DNA of 64,000 bases from the NCBI GenBank assembly GCA_028551475.1, contig CM052361.1, positions 25,371,491 to 25,435,490 of the forward strand, read 5' to 3'. A program made the translations under genes and the position numbers. Numbering within the stretch: the first letter of the stretch is position 1; each line of letters starts with the position of its first letter. Positions 34,701 to 46,229 of the stretch are shown one piece after another. The notes under the pieces were generated by a model that had not been told where the DNA came from, did not search any database, and saw only the letters and a program-made list of their open reading frames with translations. This DNA comes from Casuarina equisetifolia (Eukaryota; Streptophyta; Magnoliopsida; Fagales; Casuarinaceae).

Positions 34701-35815
34701 AGAACAAGAAAGAAAAATGTATAAGTTGAAAAAGGTGTTATATGGATTAAAGCAAGCCCTAAGAGCATGGAATTCAAGGATTGATGAATATTTGGTAAAG
34801 AATGGCTTTGTAAAAAGTCCTTATAAGCATGCTTTATACATGAAAAAAAAAATAAGGATGGAGAAATGTTGATGGTATGCTTGTATGTGGATGATATGAT
34901 ATTTATAGGCAATTGTCTAGATATGTTTCAAGACTTTAAGAACTCTATGTTTAAAGAATTTGAAATGACTAATATCGGAATGATGTCTTACTTTCTTAGA
35001 GTAAAAGTGGTTCAAGGAGAAGCATGCATTTTCATTTCACAGAAGAAGTATGCAAACAAAGTTTTAAGTAAATTTAAAATGACTAATTGTAAACCAATTT
35101 CTACACCAATTGATGGAAGTACAAAATTAAAACAAAATTTAGTGGGAGAACTTGTAAATTCGTAAATATTCAAAAGTATTGTTGGGGGTTTAAGATATCT
35201 AACCTATACAAGGCCATATATTATGTATGCAGTGGGTTTGGTAAGCAAGTAGATGGAGACTCCCAAGCAAGCTCATTTTAAGGCAGCAAAGAGGATATTA
35301 AGGTATGTCAAAGGTACAATAAACTATGATTTGCTTTATGAAAACTATAAGGATGTTAGTTTATTTGGATATTCAGATAGTGATTTTAGAAGAGATAAGG
35401 ATGAAAGGAAAATTACTTATGGATATGTTTTTAGTCTTGGGATAGCAGTCTTTTCTCGGTCATTAAAAAAGCAATCCATAATAACATTGTCAACTTGCAA
35501 AGCATAATATATTGTTGCTTCTCATTGTGCTTGTCAGGCAATATGGTTAAGGAATTTGTTGACAAAGATGGAATGTCTGCAGAAGGATCCTACGAAGATC
35601 TATGTGGATAACAAGTCAACACTATCACTCTCAAAGAATCCAATCTCTCATGAAAAAAGTAAGCATATTGAGATGAAGTTTCATTTCCTTCGAACCAAGT
35701 AAAAAAGGGAATCATTAACTTATTGTAGAAGTGAAGATCAATTATTAGATATATTTACAAAGCCATTAAAGTTTGTAGAGTTTAGAAGGCTAAGATACAA
35801 TTTGGGCAAGATCAA
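31753..35815 (+). pseudogene. Ty1/copia gag-pol, multiply broken
   Basis: Domains in copia order: gag (about 31800-32700; a degraded zinc-knuckle region near 32650), aspartic protease (about 32800-33000; LDTGASNH), integrase (about 33210-33900; catalytic-core words IRSNKGGEY and TPQQNGVAKR), reverse transcriptase (about 34400-35160; QMDVKSAFLNG and LYVDDMIF) and RNase H (about 35270-35560). Integrase before reverse transcriptase identifies Ty1/copia. Frameshifts and stops split it into a dozen pieces (for example near 32400, 33204, 33769, 33920, 34371, 34870, 35165, 35507). It cannot encode a functional polyprotein. Some catalytic words differ from the norm, e.g. RSNKGG in place of RSDNGG. 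Confidence 0.92.
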
Positions 35816-35830
35816 GTTTAAGGAGGAGAT

Positions 35831-36514
35831 TGTTGGGTTTAAACTTGCTTAGCCCAAATAAGAAAGAAAATGCCCAAAAGGTAAAAGGCCCATGAAGACT
35901 ATTCATCATCCATTTCTCCCTTCTCCTTCCCCAATGATGCAAATATGTAGAAAGCACTAGAAAAAACTAGAATCTTCAGTCCACCAGAAAATTATCTTCT
36001 AACACCAAGAAAAGATCTCTTACATCAAGCTTTCTCCAAAACCACAAGCTTGAAGTCCGTATCTGCTGAAGAACAAGGAAGCACTGACCCTATGAAGCTA
36101 TAAATACCATGGATCACATGGAGGAGCAGCACTACAGAGAGAGAAAACAGTGAAACAAGAGAGTGAACGGAGTCCTCTAGCAAAAGTTTTCCAAGAACGG
36201 TAGTTCCAAGTTGTTCCTTTGGTTGCTCAAACTGTGAGTGTTTTTTCTTTTCCCGCAAGTGTTGTTGTATGTGTTAGTTTGTGCTTGTGTATTCAAGAGA
36301 TTGCAACTCTCTTAAGTTTCCTTTGTTGTGTCCCTTGTAACTTTGATTGGTTGTATACAAGGAAGAATTTCGTTTTTCCATTTAAAGTTGTTTTCAATGT
36401 CCAACTTTCTGCCTACCACGTGTTCAACATTTTGCCTCAACAACTTTACCTCCTCATTTTCCCAATTTTCTTCCATACCTTTATTCCTCTTCCATCCATA
36501 TTCAAAACCCAACA
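35831..36514 (+). mobile_element. 3' LTR of the Ty1/copia element (684 bp)
   Basis: Preceded by a purine-rich tract (AAGGAGGAGA, 35820-35829). Starts TGTTGGG, ends CCCAACA. No target-site duplication: GATTG lies before the 5' LTR and AATGG after the 3' LTR. Confidence 0.9.
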
Positions 36515-38013
36515 AATGGCTTTTATCCTTTACATTAGAGTTTTCCATGTAAAACTCTCTTGTGTCAATTATGGTATTTACATTTTTTACTTGTAATTTA
36601 AAATATATTGTTACTATTTTAGTATTTCTTCACAAGGTCAATCAAAGTGAAAAATTTCATACGTGTTTCCCATCAAGCTTTAGCCTAAATTGGGTTGGGT
36701 TAAACCCACGCCCGTCAACCTTAACAAAGACACCAAGAAAGTCAATTATCGTGCAGTGTCACAAATGGTTGCATCAGAAGAGGAAAAAAAACAAATTTTT
36801 TTTTCTTTTTGGTTCTTTTGAACAACCCATTGAAACAACAAATTCAAAAAAAAATCCAAAATTAAAAAATCATATCTTGTGAACTTAATTTGGGCCCTAT
36901 ATGTATGTTATGTTACTCTAATATCACATGTAAGCTTTGATTTGTCTCCAAGGATATAGAAAACCTAAAATCTACATAAATAGAATATAAAACAATGAGA
37001 ACAAAATACTAAAAGATTATAAACAATAAATCATTCCTTGTGTAGCATCGACTATGATAATTCATATGGCATAATTTGATCTTCAAGAGATGTTTCTCCT
37101 CTATTTTTTTTTTCTATGGAATTAGCTTGAGAATATTATGGTAGAAAACCTTGCTCATGATAGGCCTATTGGAGATAGAGGAAGGACTTAACCTACATTA
37201 TGTGCTTCATTTATAGATCTTGCTCATGATAGGCCTAATAGTAAAGTTATAATCCACACTTTCTAGTTTCTAGTTTATATTCAATTTATAAGAACCCATA
37301 TACCTCACTTAATAAGATTAACTCATAATTCATTAATATCTATATAAGTGGGCCTTACAAACCTTAACATAAGCCCACATAATTGATGTCCAAAAAATGT
37401 CTCACTAGCCATCATTATCGGGGTCAATCTGACAGCGGAACACCTAAACGTCACCCTCGATATTCTCACTGGTGTGATATGTAGCTCCCACTCACCAAGC
37501 AGGACCAAGCACCCCGTATTCAAGCACCCCGTGCGGAACAATCGCTATTACAACTCAATCCTCACACTAGCTCTTCATCGCAACTCAACATTTGCCAAGT
37601 ATACACGTGGCAATGACAACGTTCCCTCGACCGACTCAGTTGAGTCAAACAAGACAACCTAACATGGTTACCGCAAGCTGCCAGCCACTTCCAGTAAACG
37701 AGTCAGCGACCCCCCTCCGCATCTCACAATGGGAAAGCTCCACTCTTCATTGTTCTATTACCATGTCCCCGAAGAAGACGTTCAGCTGTCCAAGAGCAAG
37801 AAGAATGAAGGCACCGTCCAGAATCATTAGGCCTAAAGATCTAATATTTATTGTCTTTTAATGTACTAGCTTTGTCTATCTAAGTGTGTAATGTTGGACC
37901 TCACACACCATAAGTGTGAGCCACTATTTTGTAAACCTTTTTATGATCTTTTTGAAATATTAAGCCCACTAGTGTGCTACCTAACGTCCCATATTCTCTA
38001 TATTAAATATTTC
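36515..38013. other. Intergenic DNA, mixed composition
   Basis: 36515-37330 is AT-rich. 37330-37860 is GC-richer and holds no family I recognise; it may be transposon debris. TGATAGGCCTA with AGATCTTGCTC- or CTTGCTCA-type flanks is repeated at about 37157 and 37220. No gene supported. Confidence 0.35.
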
Positions 38014-38129
38014 TATGAAGAGAGGGAAGTTGAAGTAAATCATAGACTTTAGGCTGGTGGGAAAAATAAAACCAAATTCCCTAAAGAAGTTTGGAGAGAC
38101 CATTGAAAAATGCATGGCTAACTTTGATG
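38014..38129 (+). pseudogene. Receptor-kinase relic: C-lobe fragment
   Basis: About 115 bases match the kinase C-lobe of genes 1-4: AAATCATAGACT, CTGGTGGGAAAAAT, GGAGAGACCATTGAAAAATGC and GCTAACTTTGATG. The frame is broken by stops. It is followed directly by a truncated SINE-like head at 38129-38154 (reverse strand). Confidence 0.75.
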
Positions 38130-38154
38130 TTACCACTGGCCAAGGGAGTCCCCC
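38129..38154 (-). mobile_element. Truncated tRNA-derived SINE head
   Basis: GTTACCACTGGCCAAGGGAG is the same reverse-strand head as in the element at 47388-47483 (GTTACCACTAGACCAAGGGG). The rest of the element is missing. Confidence 0.45.
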
Positions 38155-38529
38155 TAATTTCCAATTTCTTTGTGGTTGAAAAGTCCTAAATTAGTAAAAA
38201 AATGACTAAGAATGTTTGGGTTGCGCCTAACCTGAGAGGCCTAATAGAGAATCCTCATTCTATTCCTTGTTCGCAGGTTATGAAGTAAATTTTTGTTTTA
38301 TGGATGGGTGGTTAGTCAATCTGTCCTTTGGTGGTATAGGGCTTGTTGGAAAACAATGGGAATGGTAGAAAATGGTATAGAAGAGCTATTGGTAGGGAAC
38401 TGGTCCTTCAACCCATCTCAACCCAGTTTATTCGAACTTGGTGTGACCTGAGTCCAACCCCCGAGATCCAAACAAATCCTTGGTTTTGAAATTTTACATA
38501 ACAAGAAATATGAAAAATTACCATCATAG

Positions 38530-39310
38530 AAGAAGTAGATAGAGAAGGTATTTCATAAGATCACAAAATCTTAGATTTTATTTATAAACTTGAACTAATT
38601 ATGAAATATTTCAAGTTGGTGGATAAAATCCCTTTCCGGTGGTATAGAAAAATCTTTTTATTACAAAATATTATATTGTCATTCAAAACTAATTGTTAAG
38701 TGAGAGAGAGAAACCTTACATAAAATTATAAGTTTAAATTCTCTTTGGCAAGAATCATGTAGAGTATAATCATTTTTTACTCATAAAATTTCAAACTTTT
38801 AGATTGCATTTATTAAGCCAAAACAGATTATGAAACATTCCAAGCTAGTAGATAACATCCCATAAAATTGGTATAGAAAAATTATTTTGTTAGAGAATCT
38901 CATATTCTCATCCAAAACTAATTGTTAAGTGATAAAAAAAAACTTATATATGTATTTAGATTCTCTTTGGCAAGAATGATTTAGAGTATAATCACTTTTA
39001 ACTCATAAAATATCGAGGTCCCTATAAATGGTGGTATAGAAAAAATCTTTTTATTAAAAAAATCTCATATTCTATTATAAAATTGATTTTTAAGAGATAA
39101 AAAAACACTTTGTATATAATTACAAGTTTAGATTCTCTTTGAAAACTAAAGATTGTATTTATATATCCAAACAAGTTATGAAAATGTTTCAAGTTGGTAA
39201 ATAAAATCCGTATAAGAGTTGGTATAGAAAAATATTTTTATCAGAAAATCTCATATTCTCTTTTAAACTTATTCTCAAGAGAGAGAAAACACTTCACATA
39301 TAAGGAAGAA
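38530..39310. repeat. Tandem repeat of about 229 bp, array B
   Basis: Same unit as 10745-11300. Anchors CAAGTTGGTGGAT at 38612, CAAGCTAGTAGAT at 38841, a shortened unit near 39015 and CAAGTTGGTAAAT at 39190. The two arrays are 28 kb apart. This implies duplication of an array-bearing flank, not independent origin. Confidence 0.75.
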
Positions 39311-39485
39311 TCAAGTCAAGCCAAGCAACCACTATTTTGAACACATTATTTTATCATAAACTGTTGGAGGTACATGATTATTAGCATAGTATTCTTTCCC
39401 TTAATGAATGGTGAATCTTATTATATAGTGTAGAATCAATGTTTTGAGAAATAGTTTTGGTAATAATTAGGGTATTATTCTTTCT

Positions 39486-40460
39486 GTGTATTTCCTTTCC
39501 TTTTCAATTTTACATTATACTGCATTATACATATTCCTACTTTACATTAGGTCTATAATACAGAAAATACAAACAACCCTCTACCGATCTTGCGATGTCT
39601 TTTTCTTCTTCTTCTTTGTCCTCTTTTTTTTCACCTTACGACATAATATCAAGAGCAGGTTCTTTCTTGGACAAAGCTTTCGCAACTCTTCTTCCTCTTT
39701 TTTTATTGCCTCACTGTTTTCTTTTCTTTTCTTTTTCTTTTTTTCAAGAGCATTGTTGTGAGAAAATCTTGAACCCACAAAACACGGTTAGGTTCTGGTG
39801 TGGAAATCAAATTTTGTTCAAATAAACAGAAACTTTTCGAACCCAAACAGAAACCTTATTGTTCTCTTCCCTCTCCTTCATTCGACTCCTTTACCACGTC
39901 CAAAGAACTTTCTGTCTCTGGGATTTTGCTTGATCCAGTTGCCCTGATTCTAGATGATACATTTGATTCTCCTATGAATGTAGGCTCGGATCCCGTTAAC
40001 CTAGCCTATTCACAATTGGAGTTCAAGCCCAGCTTGTCGAGGAGGAGCTCTTTCAGGCCCAGTACATTGCATGGTTGACTTGGCCAACCCAACACTAGCC
40101 CATTCACTGGATTCCCATTTTGATCCAGCTCATTCAGGGGCAGTTGCACAGCCCAGTCTGCTCAGTGGATCCGAGTCCCTTTCAGCCCAATTCCTACTAG
40201 TTCATGTTGTGGGTAGTCAACGGGCCAACCCACTTCGACCCAGGGCCTCGTAAGCCTAGTTGTAACCGAGCCAACCAAGTCAAGGGGAGGCCTAACTCCT
40301 ACTATTGGACCCAGCCACGGATACAGAGAGGGTTGGTGTCGTTTGTGTTCGGTTCCCAAGTGGGGACATTCGGGTTTGGTACGAATCCCTACCCGATTTT
40401 GGGATTATTTAATTTCTGATCTTTGATGTCATTTAAAATATTTGGTGAATAAAAATAAAT
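39486..40460. other. Unidentified GC-richer segment upstream of a receptor-kinase relic
   Basis: Begins with a T/C-rich tract (39595-39760) and continues with several overlapping open frames of 60-90 codons on the + strand. These resemble an untranslated or degraded coding sequence with Ser/Pro-rich reading. I recognise no family. It ends at a flank (GGGATTATTTAATT ... GGTGAATAAAA, about 40400-40460) that also precedes the relic at 47295 (about 47190-47240). Confidence 0.35.
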
Positions 40461-40519
40461 AGTCCTCGCAGAGTCGAGTTTTGGCGATGATGCCCAATTA
40501 AAAAACAGAACTCACTACG

Positions 40520-41470
40520 TGGGTCTTTCCCATTCTCTTCTTGGTACGGTTCTCTATGGATAATTGCCTTACAGACGTGGTAGCATCCAGCGATTTTTCT
40601 GTCACAAACAACTCTGTTCCTAACAGAATCTGTCTGTCGGAACTGTAATGGCCAATATGCTCCACGGTCTGGCTTATCACTTTTCTTTTTTCTAGTTATC
40701 TTTTTACTACAGTCCTAATATAATAAATAAGAAATTGCATAAGAGTGAACACAGCACACTTGCATAAAAAGGGAAACAGCACCTCTACATTTTCAAAGGA
40801 CACACCACTGAATACAGGCATCAGCTCTTGCATAAAACACTCTAGGTTCTCCCCATCGAAATCCCCTTTTTACAATACAAAAGGACTATTACGGTTTTAC
40901 CCTGAATATTACAAAATATGGACTTGGGCACATTTGCCCACATGTTACACCCCACACATGAGCCCAAAACTAGCAACATTTTTACAAACTATTAACTAAG
41001 ACAAGAGACATGCGACATTTTCTTTTGGAATTCGTGCATCCATTTGCCCATAACTTGGTTTCGACTCCGGATTACGTTCTTATGAGCGATTTCAGCGTGC
41101 AAAAATGTTGAATGCCAAAGAAGTGGTTTTAGAACCTGATGGGCTCATTTCAGGGCCATGCCAACGTCACTAATCAAGCGGCAAAATTTGTGGACATATT
41201 GCCGGTGGCACTTGAGACACTCTGGAGGGAAAACATGGGCTGGTGAATGGTGAAGGCGGGTATCCCTTGGCTTAATGGCAAAAGTCAAGAAGTCCATTAA
41301 TACACTAGGTTGGGGTTCAAAACCCCCTCCGTGTGTATATACCTAAAAAAAGAAAAAATGGTGAACTTGGCAATCAAAGAAGAGAGATATTGATACTAAT
41401 ACCTTTTCAACTGCAGAGGCAGACAATAAGATTTATCATGAAGAAAATGGTTAAATTATGATGGGTTAAA
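40520..41470 (+). pseudogene. Receptor-kinase relic, mosaic of three fragments
   Basis: Three pieces of a CrRLK1L gene. 40520-40625 matches the signal peptide and first malectin residues (GATAATTGCCTTACAGACGTGG, GCATCCAGCGATTTTTCTGTC). 41050-41250 matches the mid-ectodomain (TCGACTCCGGATTACGTTCT, GCCGGTGGCACTTGAGAC) with an internal deletion. 41412-41470 matches the tail (GAAGAAAATGGTTAAATTATG). The kinase region is absent. A SINE-like element at 41254-41362 interrupts the second piece. The 3' flank at 41500-41610 matches 48360-48430 after the other relic. Confidence 0.75.
41254..41362 (+). mobile_element. tRNA-derived SINE-like element
   Basis: CCCTTGGCTTAATGGC resembles a Pol III A box. 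GGGGTTCAAAACCCC, about 45 bases on, carries a B box. The element ends in an A-rich tail (about 41345-41362). It sits inside receptor-kinase relic sequence, splitting GGCGG/ATAATG-type ectodomain coding. Confidence 0.5.
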
Positions 41471-42179
41471 CACTCCAACCATACAATGCTTATACTAATC
41501 ATTTTCTGCTTCTAGTAATTCTCTCAACACAGTGTCAATGTAGTAACTTGTGCATCGCTTGCCTTTGCTTCATCTCTATGATCTCCAAATCAATTCACTC
41601 TTTTCAGTAAAAATTAGTTGTAAGACTACCAATATCATATTGGGGCCACTTACGGGCCTACTGGAGTCTTCTGGTGCACTAGGGGAGGAGGAGGAGGAGC
41701 AGGTTCAATTCTTTGCTCAGCAATGGAAGTTATGATATCCAGCAATTGGTCCGCTGCTTACAACAGATTCTCCCATTCTCTTTGCTTCTTTAGCCCGTCT
41801 TCACTCGTCAACATCTTCAAGGTATTTTTCCTCTCCTATTCCTTTTCTTATACCTGTTGTGTTCTTCGTCAATAGTGCCATAGTAACCTCAGGAACCCGT
41901 TGGAATGTTACGACATTGTTTTTCCTTACATATAGGTAGACTTTTTGATATCACCTGCTTCTCTGCATTATCTTTGGCTTAATCATTAGATTCCAGAAAT
42001 GAGAACATTTTGCACCTCAAAAGGAAGACTTGGTTCACAAATAACATGATGAAAGCCATCCATAGTCCAACAAGTTGGTTATTTTAATGGTGAATTGATT
42101 ATGAAATGAGTTTGTTTAATCATTGAGGCTCGTGTATGATCTGTGAGGAGATGGAGGATCATTCTGATCTACAATCATC

Positions 42180-42360
42180 TCAGATCTTGTACATACTATG
42201 AACTTTGGAAAATTTTGGATAAAGTCTATGACTTGTATCTTACATATCTCATCTTTATAACAAAATAGACTTCTTATCTAGCACAATTTATGTTTATGCA
42301 GACATATCAATGCATACAAAATGACTATGGGTTAATCGTGGAGGTTAATTTAATTTCTCC
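42180..42360 (-). repeat. Inverted copy of the 44735/49222 repeat
   Basis: On the - strand this reads CCATAGTCATTTTGTATGC, GATATGTCTGCATAAACATA and ACAAGTCATAGACTTTATCC. It matches 49248-49380 closely and 44750-44870. So there are three copies, one in the opposite orientation. Confidence 0.65.
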
Positions 42361-42669
42361 TCGTTGTAATAATTCCATGAAGCTATTGCCTTTGAGGCAA
42401 GAAATCTTGATCAAATTCATAAAAAAGAAACGAATTTTGGTTTTGGTTAAAGTTTTAACTTAAAAATTAATTCATCAGTTGAAAAAGTAAATTTATAATA
42501 AATTATATTATTTAATTTATTATTATTATTTTATGTGAGAATTGGTCCTCGATACAAGCATTTTAGAGCTGTAATCTAATCAATACCAGGGTCACTGGTT
42601 GGTGTATTGGAGTCCACTAACAGCCTCATGTACCCAGTGATGGATCCCATCTAGCCATGCAGTAGCTTT

Positions 42670-43300
42670 GACGTTCCATCACCCATCCAACCTGTGGTCA
42701 TAGTGCAACGTAGGGATCATCATGTTGTGCCCAAAGAGTATCCAATATCGGAGGCATCTTGTCAAAACACCAAGGGCAGAAGATTTCATAATCCATATGC
42801 AAATGGGACAGTAGGTCTCCCTCACTGATCCTCCTTTTGGGCAATAAGCAGCGGAGAAAAGAGGAATCAAAGTCAAAACCTTGATGCTTCAAAAAGGTCA
42901 AATTTTTCTTCCCCGACCTAAATGACATGACATTTCTGTATGAATCATACTTCTCTGGTCTTGTCAAGTGACTCATTTCAAACCCAGATTCATCGTGCAC
43001 TTGGCGGTAGCTTCAGTCATCGGCCTTAAAGATGAAAGCACGACTCGGCCATGGTCAAGTTCACATCTACATTCACATGGGCTGGTGTCAAACTTCTTGT
43101 GTCTAATGATTATTGCTTCCCCCATGCGGGAGTTCTGGATTTGACCTCCTCTTCCCACTTCTTTGCCTCAAACTAGAAGGAATGCGAGGAAAACATCGTT
43201 CGAAACCTTGGCTACTTTCAACTCGGCAATGAAGGTTTGCGACGGCAGTTGTTGAAGTAGAAAGAGATAATTGGCATTGAAAAGCCGTAGTCACGAGTCG
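42670..43300 (-). other. Unidentified open frames, possibly a broken gene
   Basis: Three overlapping open frames lie on the - strand (43294-43103, 43158-42973, 43000-42698), staggered in different frames. The last, 100 codons, reads like protein (balanced composition, FDFDSSFLRCLLPKR, DYEIFCPWCFDK). They may be one gene with two frameshifts, or exons. I do not recognise a family and cannot rule out chance. Confidence 0.25.
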
Positions 43301-44590
43301 GCTGTCATGACCAGTGTAGTTTGATGATTGTCCATTAGAACCTTCTTGTTATATCCATGGGTCAACTCATCTTATGCTACAGGGTAGAAACTCTAGAGTT
43401 TTGACTAGAAAAAAAAAGGGTCCTCAAAAGATCCCCGTCTGTTTGATTATTTTTCAACACTTGCTCCCACCATTGATGCATTCGTGGATTTCCTTTCACA
43501 CAGGCTCCTCCATTTTATTGCTTTGAACACTTTTCTTCATGAACTGAGAAAGGTTTAAGGGGGTATCTGGATAAAGTTTGTACGTTCTGAGGCCGAAAAA
43601 AGTACGTTAGGAGCCCAAAATAGTTTTTACTTCATATGAATTGCCTGTCCTTTACATGGGCAAAAAAGGCCAGTCCACGCCCATGTTAGGCTTATTATGC
43701 AGGCTTGTCTAGGACCATAGACGGGGCAGCATGGCCCAAGTGGTTGTAGATGGACCAGGCTACTAGGTCCTCGAAGTCAAAAACTAGTTCCCCAACTTGT
43801 TTGATATTATTACTTGAGATAGGAAGGTCGACAATAACGTGTTATGAAGCAACGGAACGATTATTGTTTGTGGCAATAAGAAAAAGCTTTATGGATGTCA
43901 TTCATTCTTTGCTTGATAATATTGTGCTCAGTTTATCAACAGAACCTGCCCAGCCTCGTTAAGCCTTGCACATTTGATCGAGGAACAGAGTTTTAGTTAT
44001 GAGAAGTAATCTATGTACATGCTATCCTCCATAAATGACGGAATAAGATGATAAAATGACTATATATACTTCTGGGTTCTCTGAGTTTCTGCACGACTTG
44101 AAGAAATCTACATGCAAGACCCTATTCAGATGCCTTGACAGGAACAAAGTGATCTTATTTGTTGCTGCAAAAGAACTTTTGGGAAGAAGTAGAACTGCAA
44201 TTTTGCACATAACCAAACAATGATAAGAAAGGCCTATTCCATTTCGGGGAGATGAACTGTACAAAAATCTAAGTAGATTGGAGTTGGCAATACAAATTTT
44301 GTATGCACTGCCACCATTCGGGTTTAATATCTGTAAAGGTCTCCTCATGGCGCCTAACTGAACGCCCTTTGAAATCTTCCATTTACTTTGGCGGACCTTC
44401 ATCTCTCACTAGTGCAGTGATTTTGTCTTTGAGGCATCCAGCAAATTGTCCCCGTAAATTCTCTCCAATCTTCACCCAGATAATGCAACCTCATGGTCAA
44501 AAATGCTTCACTTCTATGCCTTCCAAGCTCTATCCCTTTCACCTTGCTGCTCATGCACATGTATATACATTGCCATTACGAATATGTTCA
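43301..44590. other. Intergenic DNA with a weak minus-strand protein-like stretch
   Basis: On the - strand, about 44480-44270 reads in one frame as a protein-like stretch with one stop (GQFAGCLKDKITALVRDEG, then WWQCIQNLYC). Other frames give open runs of 126 and 140 codons that look like shadows. No family recognised. Confidence 0.2.
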
Positions 44591-45640
44591 GAGCATGAAT
44601 ATATGTTCCCACATTCGGAAGCTATCCTTATGTCTACTGTTTTGGTTCCACAACTGGAAGGGGTTATTCATTCGATACTTGCACACGCACATTCCCTTTT
44701 CCTCTGTGAAAGTTCCATCTTTTAGTCATTGTCAACTAGACCTCCTTTATTAACCCATAGTCGTTTTGTATGCATTGATATGTCTGCAAAAGCGTAGATT
44801 GTGTTAGATATGAAGTCCATTTTGTTACAAAGAGGAGATATGTAAGATACAAGTCATGGTCAATATTGATCAGTCAAGTTTGGGACGGAGGTAATTATGT
44901 CTTTCGATTTATGGTGGAACCTTTGTGTCGGCAAAGTGATTTATAAACCTCATAATAGGACATGGCATAACTAAGGTAATGCTTTTAGATAATCACGTTG
45001 CTTGGTGAGCTACCTGGCTCGTTCAAGGTTCAGCCCGAATTCCGCATCATTGTAGTTCTCCAAGTTTGGATCTTGCCTTGTTGTATTAGTACTAGAGCCC
45101 TAATCTACTAATATAATTAACAAAATATTCAAATTTTTTTTGTAGAAGTAAGGGAATACTTTGTATTATTAAGCTCAATTCTAATACAAAAAATTGTTAA
45201 AAATTAAAGTTACGATAAACACTACAACTGTAATCAAGATACAAAAAACTACAATATTACAATATTATTGCTAATCTATTCTTATTACTAGATTACAATT
45301 ATTTTACAACTAGAGTTATAAAACTAATAAAAAATAAATTAGGTTTCTCAAAATGACGACTTCTCCCCAATGGTTGAGTCTTTCTTATATTTACTTCTAC
45401 TTTATTACTCTAAGTTATTTGAATGGATCGTCTCCGAATTCATATTAGGTCAGGTCAAGTCATAACATGCTGCCGCTTGCCATGGGTTTTGCATTCTCTT
45501 CGTTGCCATTGACAACTCGATGAGAACTTTGGGGTGGGAATCCATTTGCTTTGCAGCCCGTCATTTCGTCAATACATATACAAGTTGGATACCAATACCG
45601 TTAAAAAAGAATAATTCGTACAAGTTAATCATCGTTGTTT
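44590..45640 (+). repeat. Segmental duplication, copy 1
   Basis: Aligns through about 1 kb with 49095-50230: TTCCCACATTCGGAAGCTATCC, GATATGAAGTCCATTTTGTTAC, CGATTTATGGTGGAACC, TCAATTCTAATAC, TCTCCCCAATGGTTGAGTC, ATGAGAACTTTGGGG and ACAAGTTGGATACCAATA in order. The offset is about 4.5 kb. No gene inside. Confidence 0.8.
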
Positions 45641-45951
45641 TGACTCTATATTTCTTACCTGTTAGACACTGGAAAATAACTCAAGAGGTCCTGTTCATCT
45701 CGGTTGTCTCAAAATGGGTAACAAGAATAGTGTTGTTAGTGATGGGCGTTGGGTTATTAGCTGACATCTTAATGATGGGTTGTAAGGAGGAATCAAGTTA
45801 AGCCATCTTAGTGATGGGCAACCACAACTTTTAATGCATTATTTTATCATGAACGTGAGAAAATCACAAGAACCTAAGTTATGACTACGGGAAATGGAAT
45901 GTGGCATCTTAACCTGACTTTTATATTATACTCTAAAATCTTACTTAAAAT

Positions 45952-45997
45952 AAAAAAGAAAAAGAAAAGAAAAGAAAAGAAAAGAAAAGAAAAGAAA
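45952..45997 (+). repeat. (AAAAG)n microsatellite
   Basis: Seven or more near-perfect AAAAG units. Confidence 0.85.
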
Positions 45998-46229
45998 GAT
46001 ATTAGTAATTAAAAGAATATATAAATTCAAATTTATGTGAAAAGCCCAAGGAGAGGGAAGGAAAGTCCTCCTAAATTAATAGAAATCTTTTCATGTGTCC
46101 ATTCAAGAAGAAGAATCAATATCAAACAAAAGCAAGTTTTCGTTTGCGACTTGTTTTATTGTCATCTTTTACCTTACGGCCGATGGAAGTTTATTAGTTT
46201 GAGCTGTCGGATGGTATACAACCCTCCTA

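Noticed and set aside
39595-39760. Serine/phenylalanine-rich peptide genes in the T/C tract
   Set aside because: Low-complexity tract that is open in several frames at once.
44303-44725. 140-codon open frame on +
   Set aside because: Part lies inside the duplicated block and is not open in the copy at 49095; no family features.
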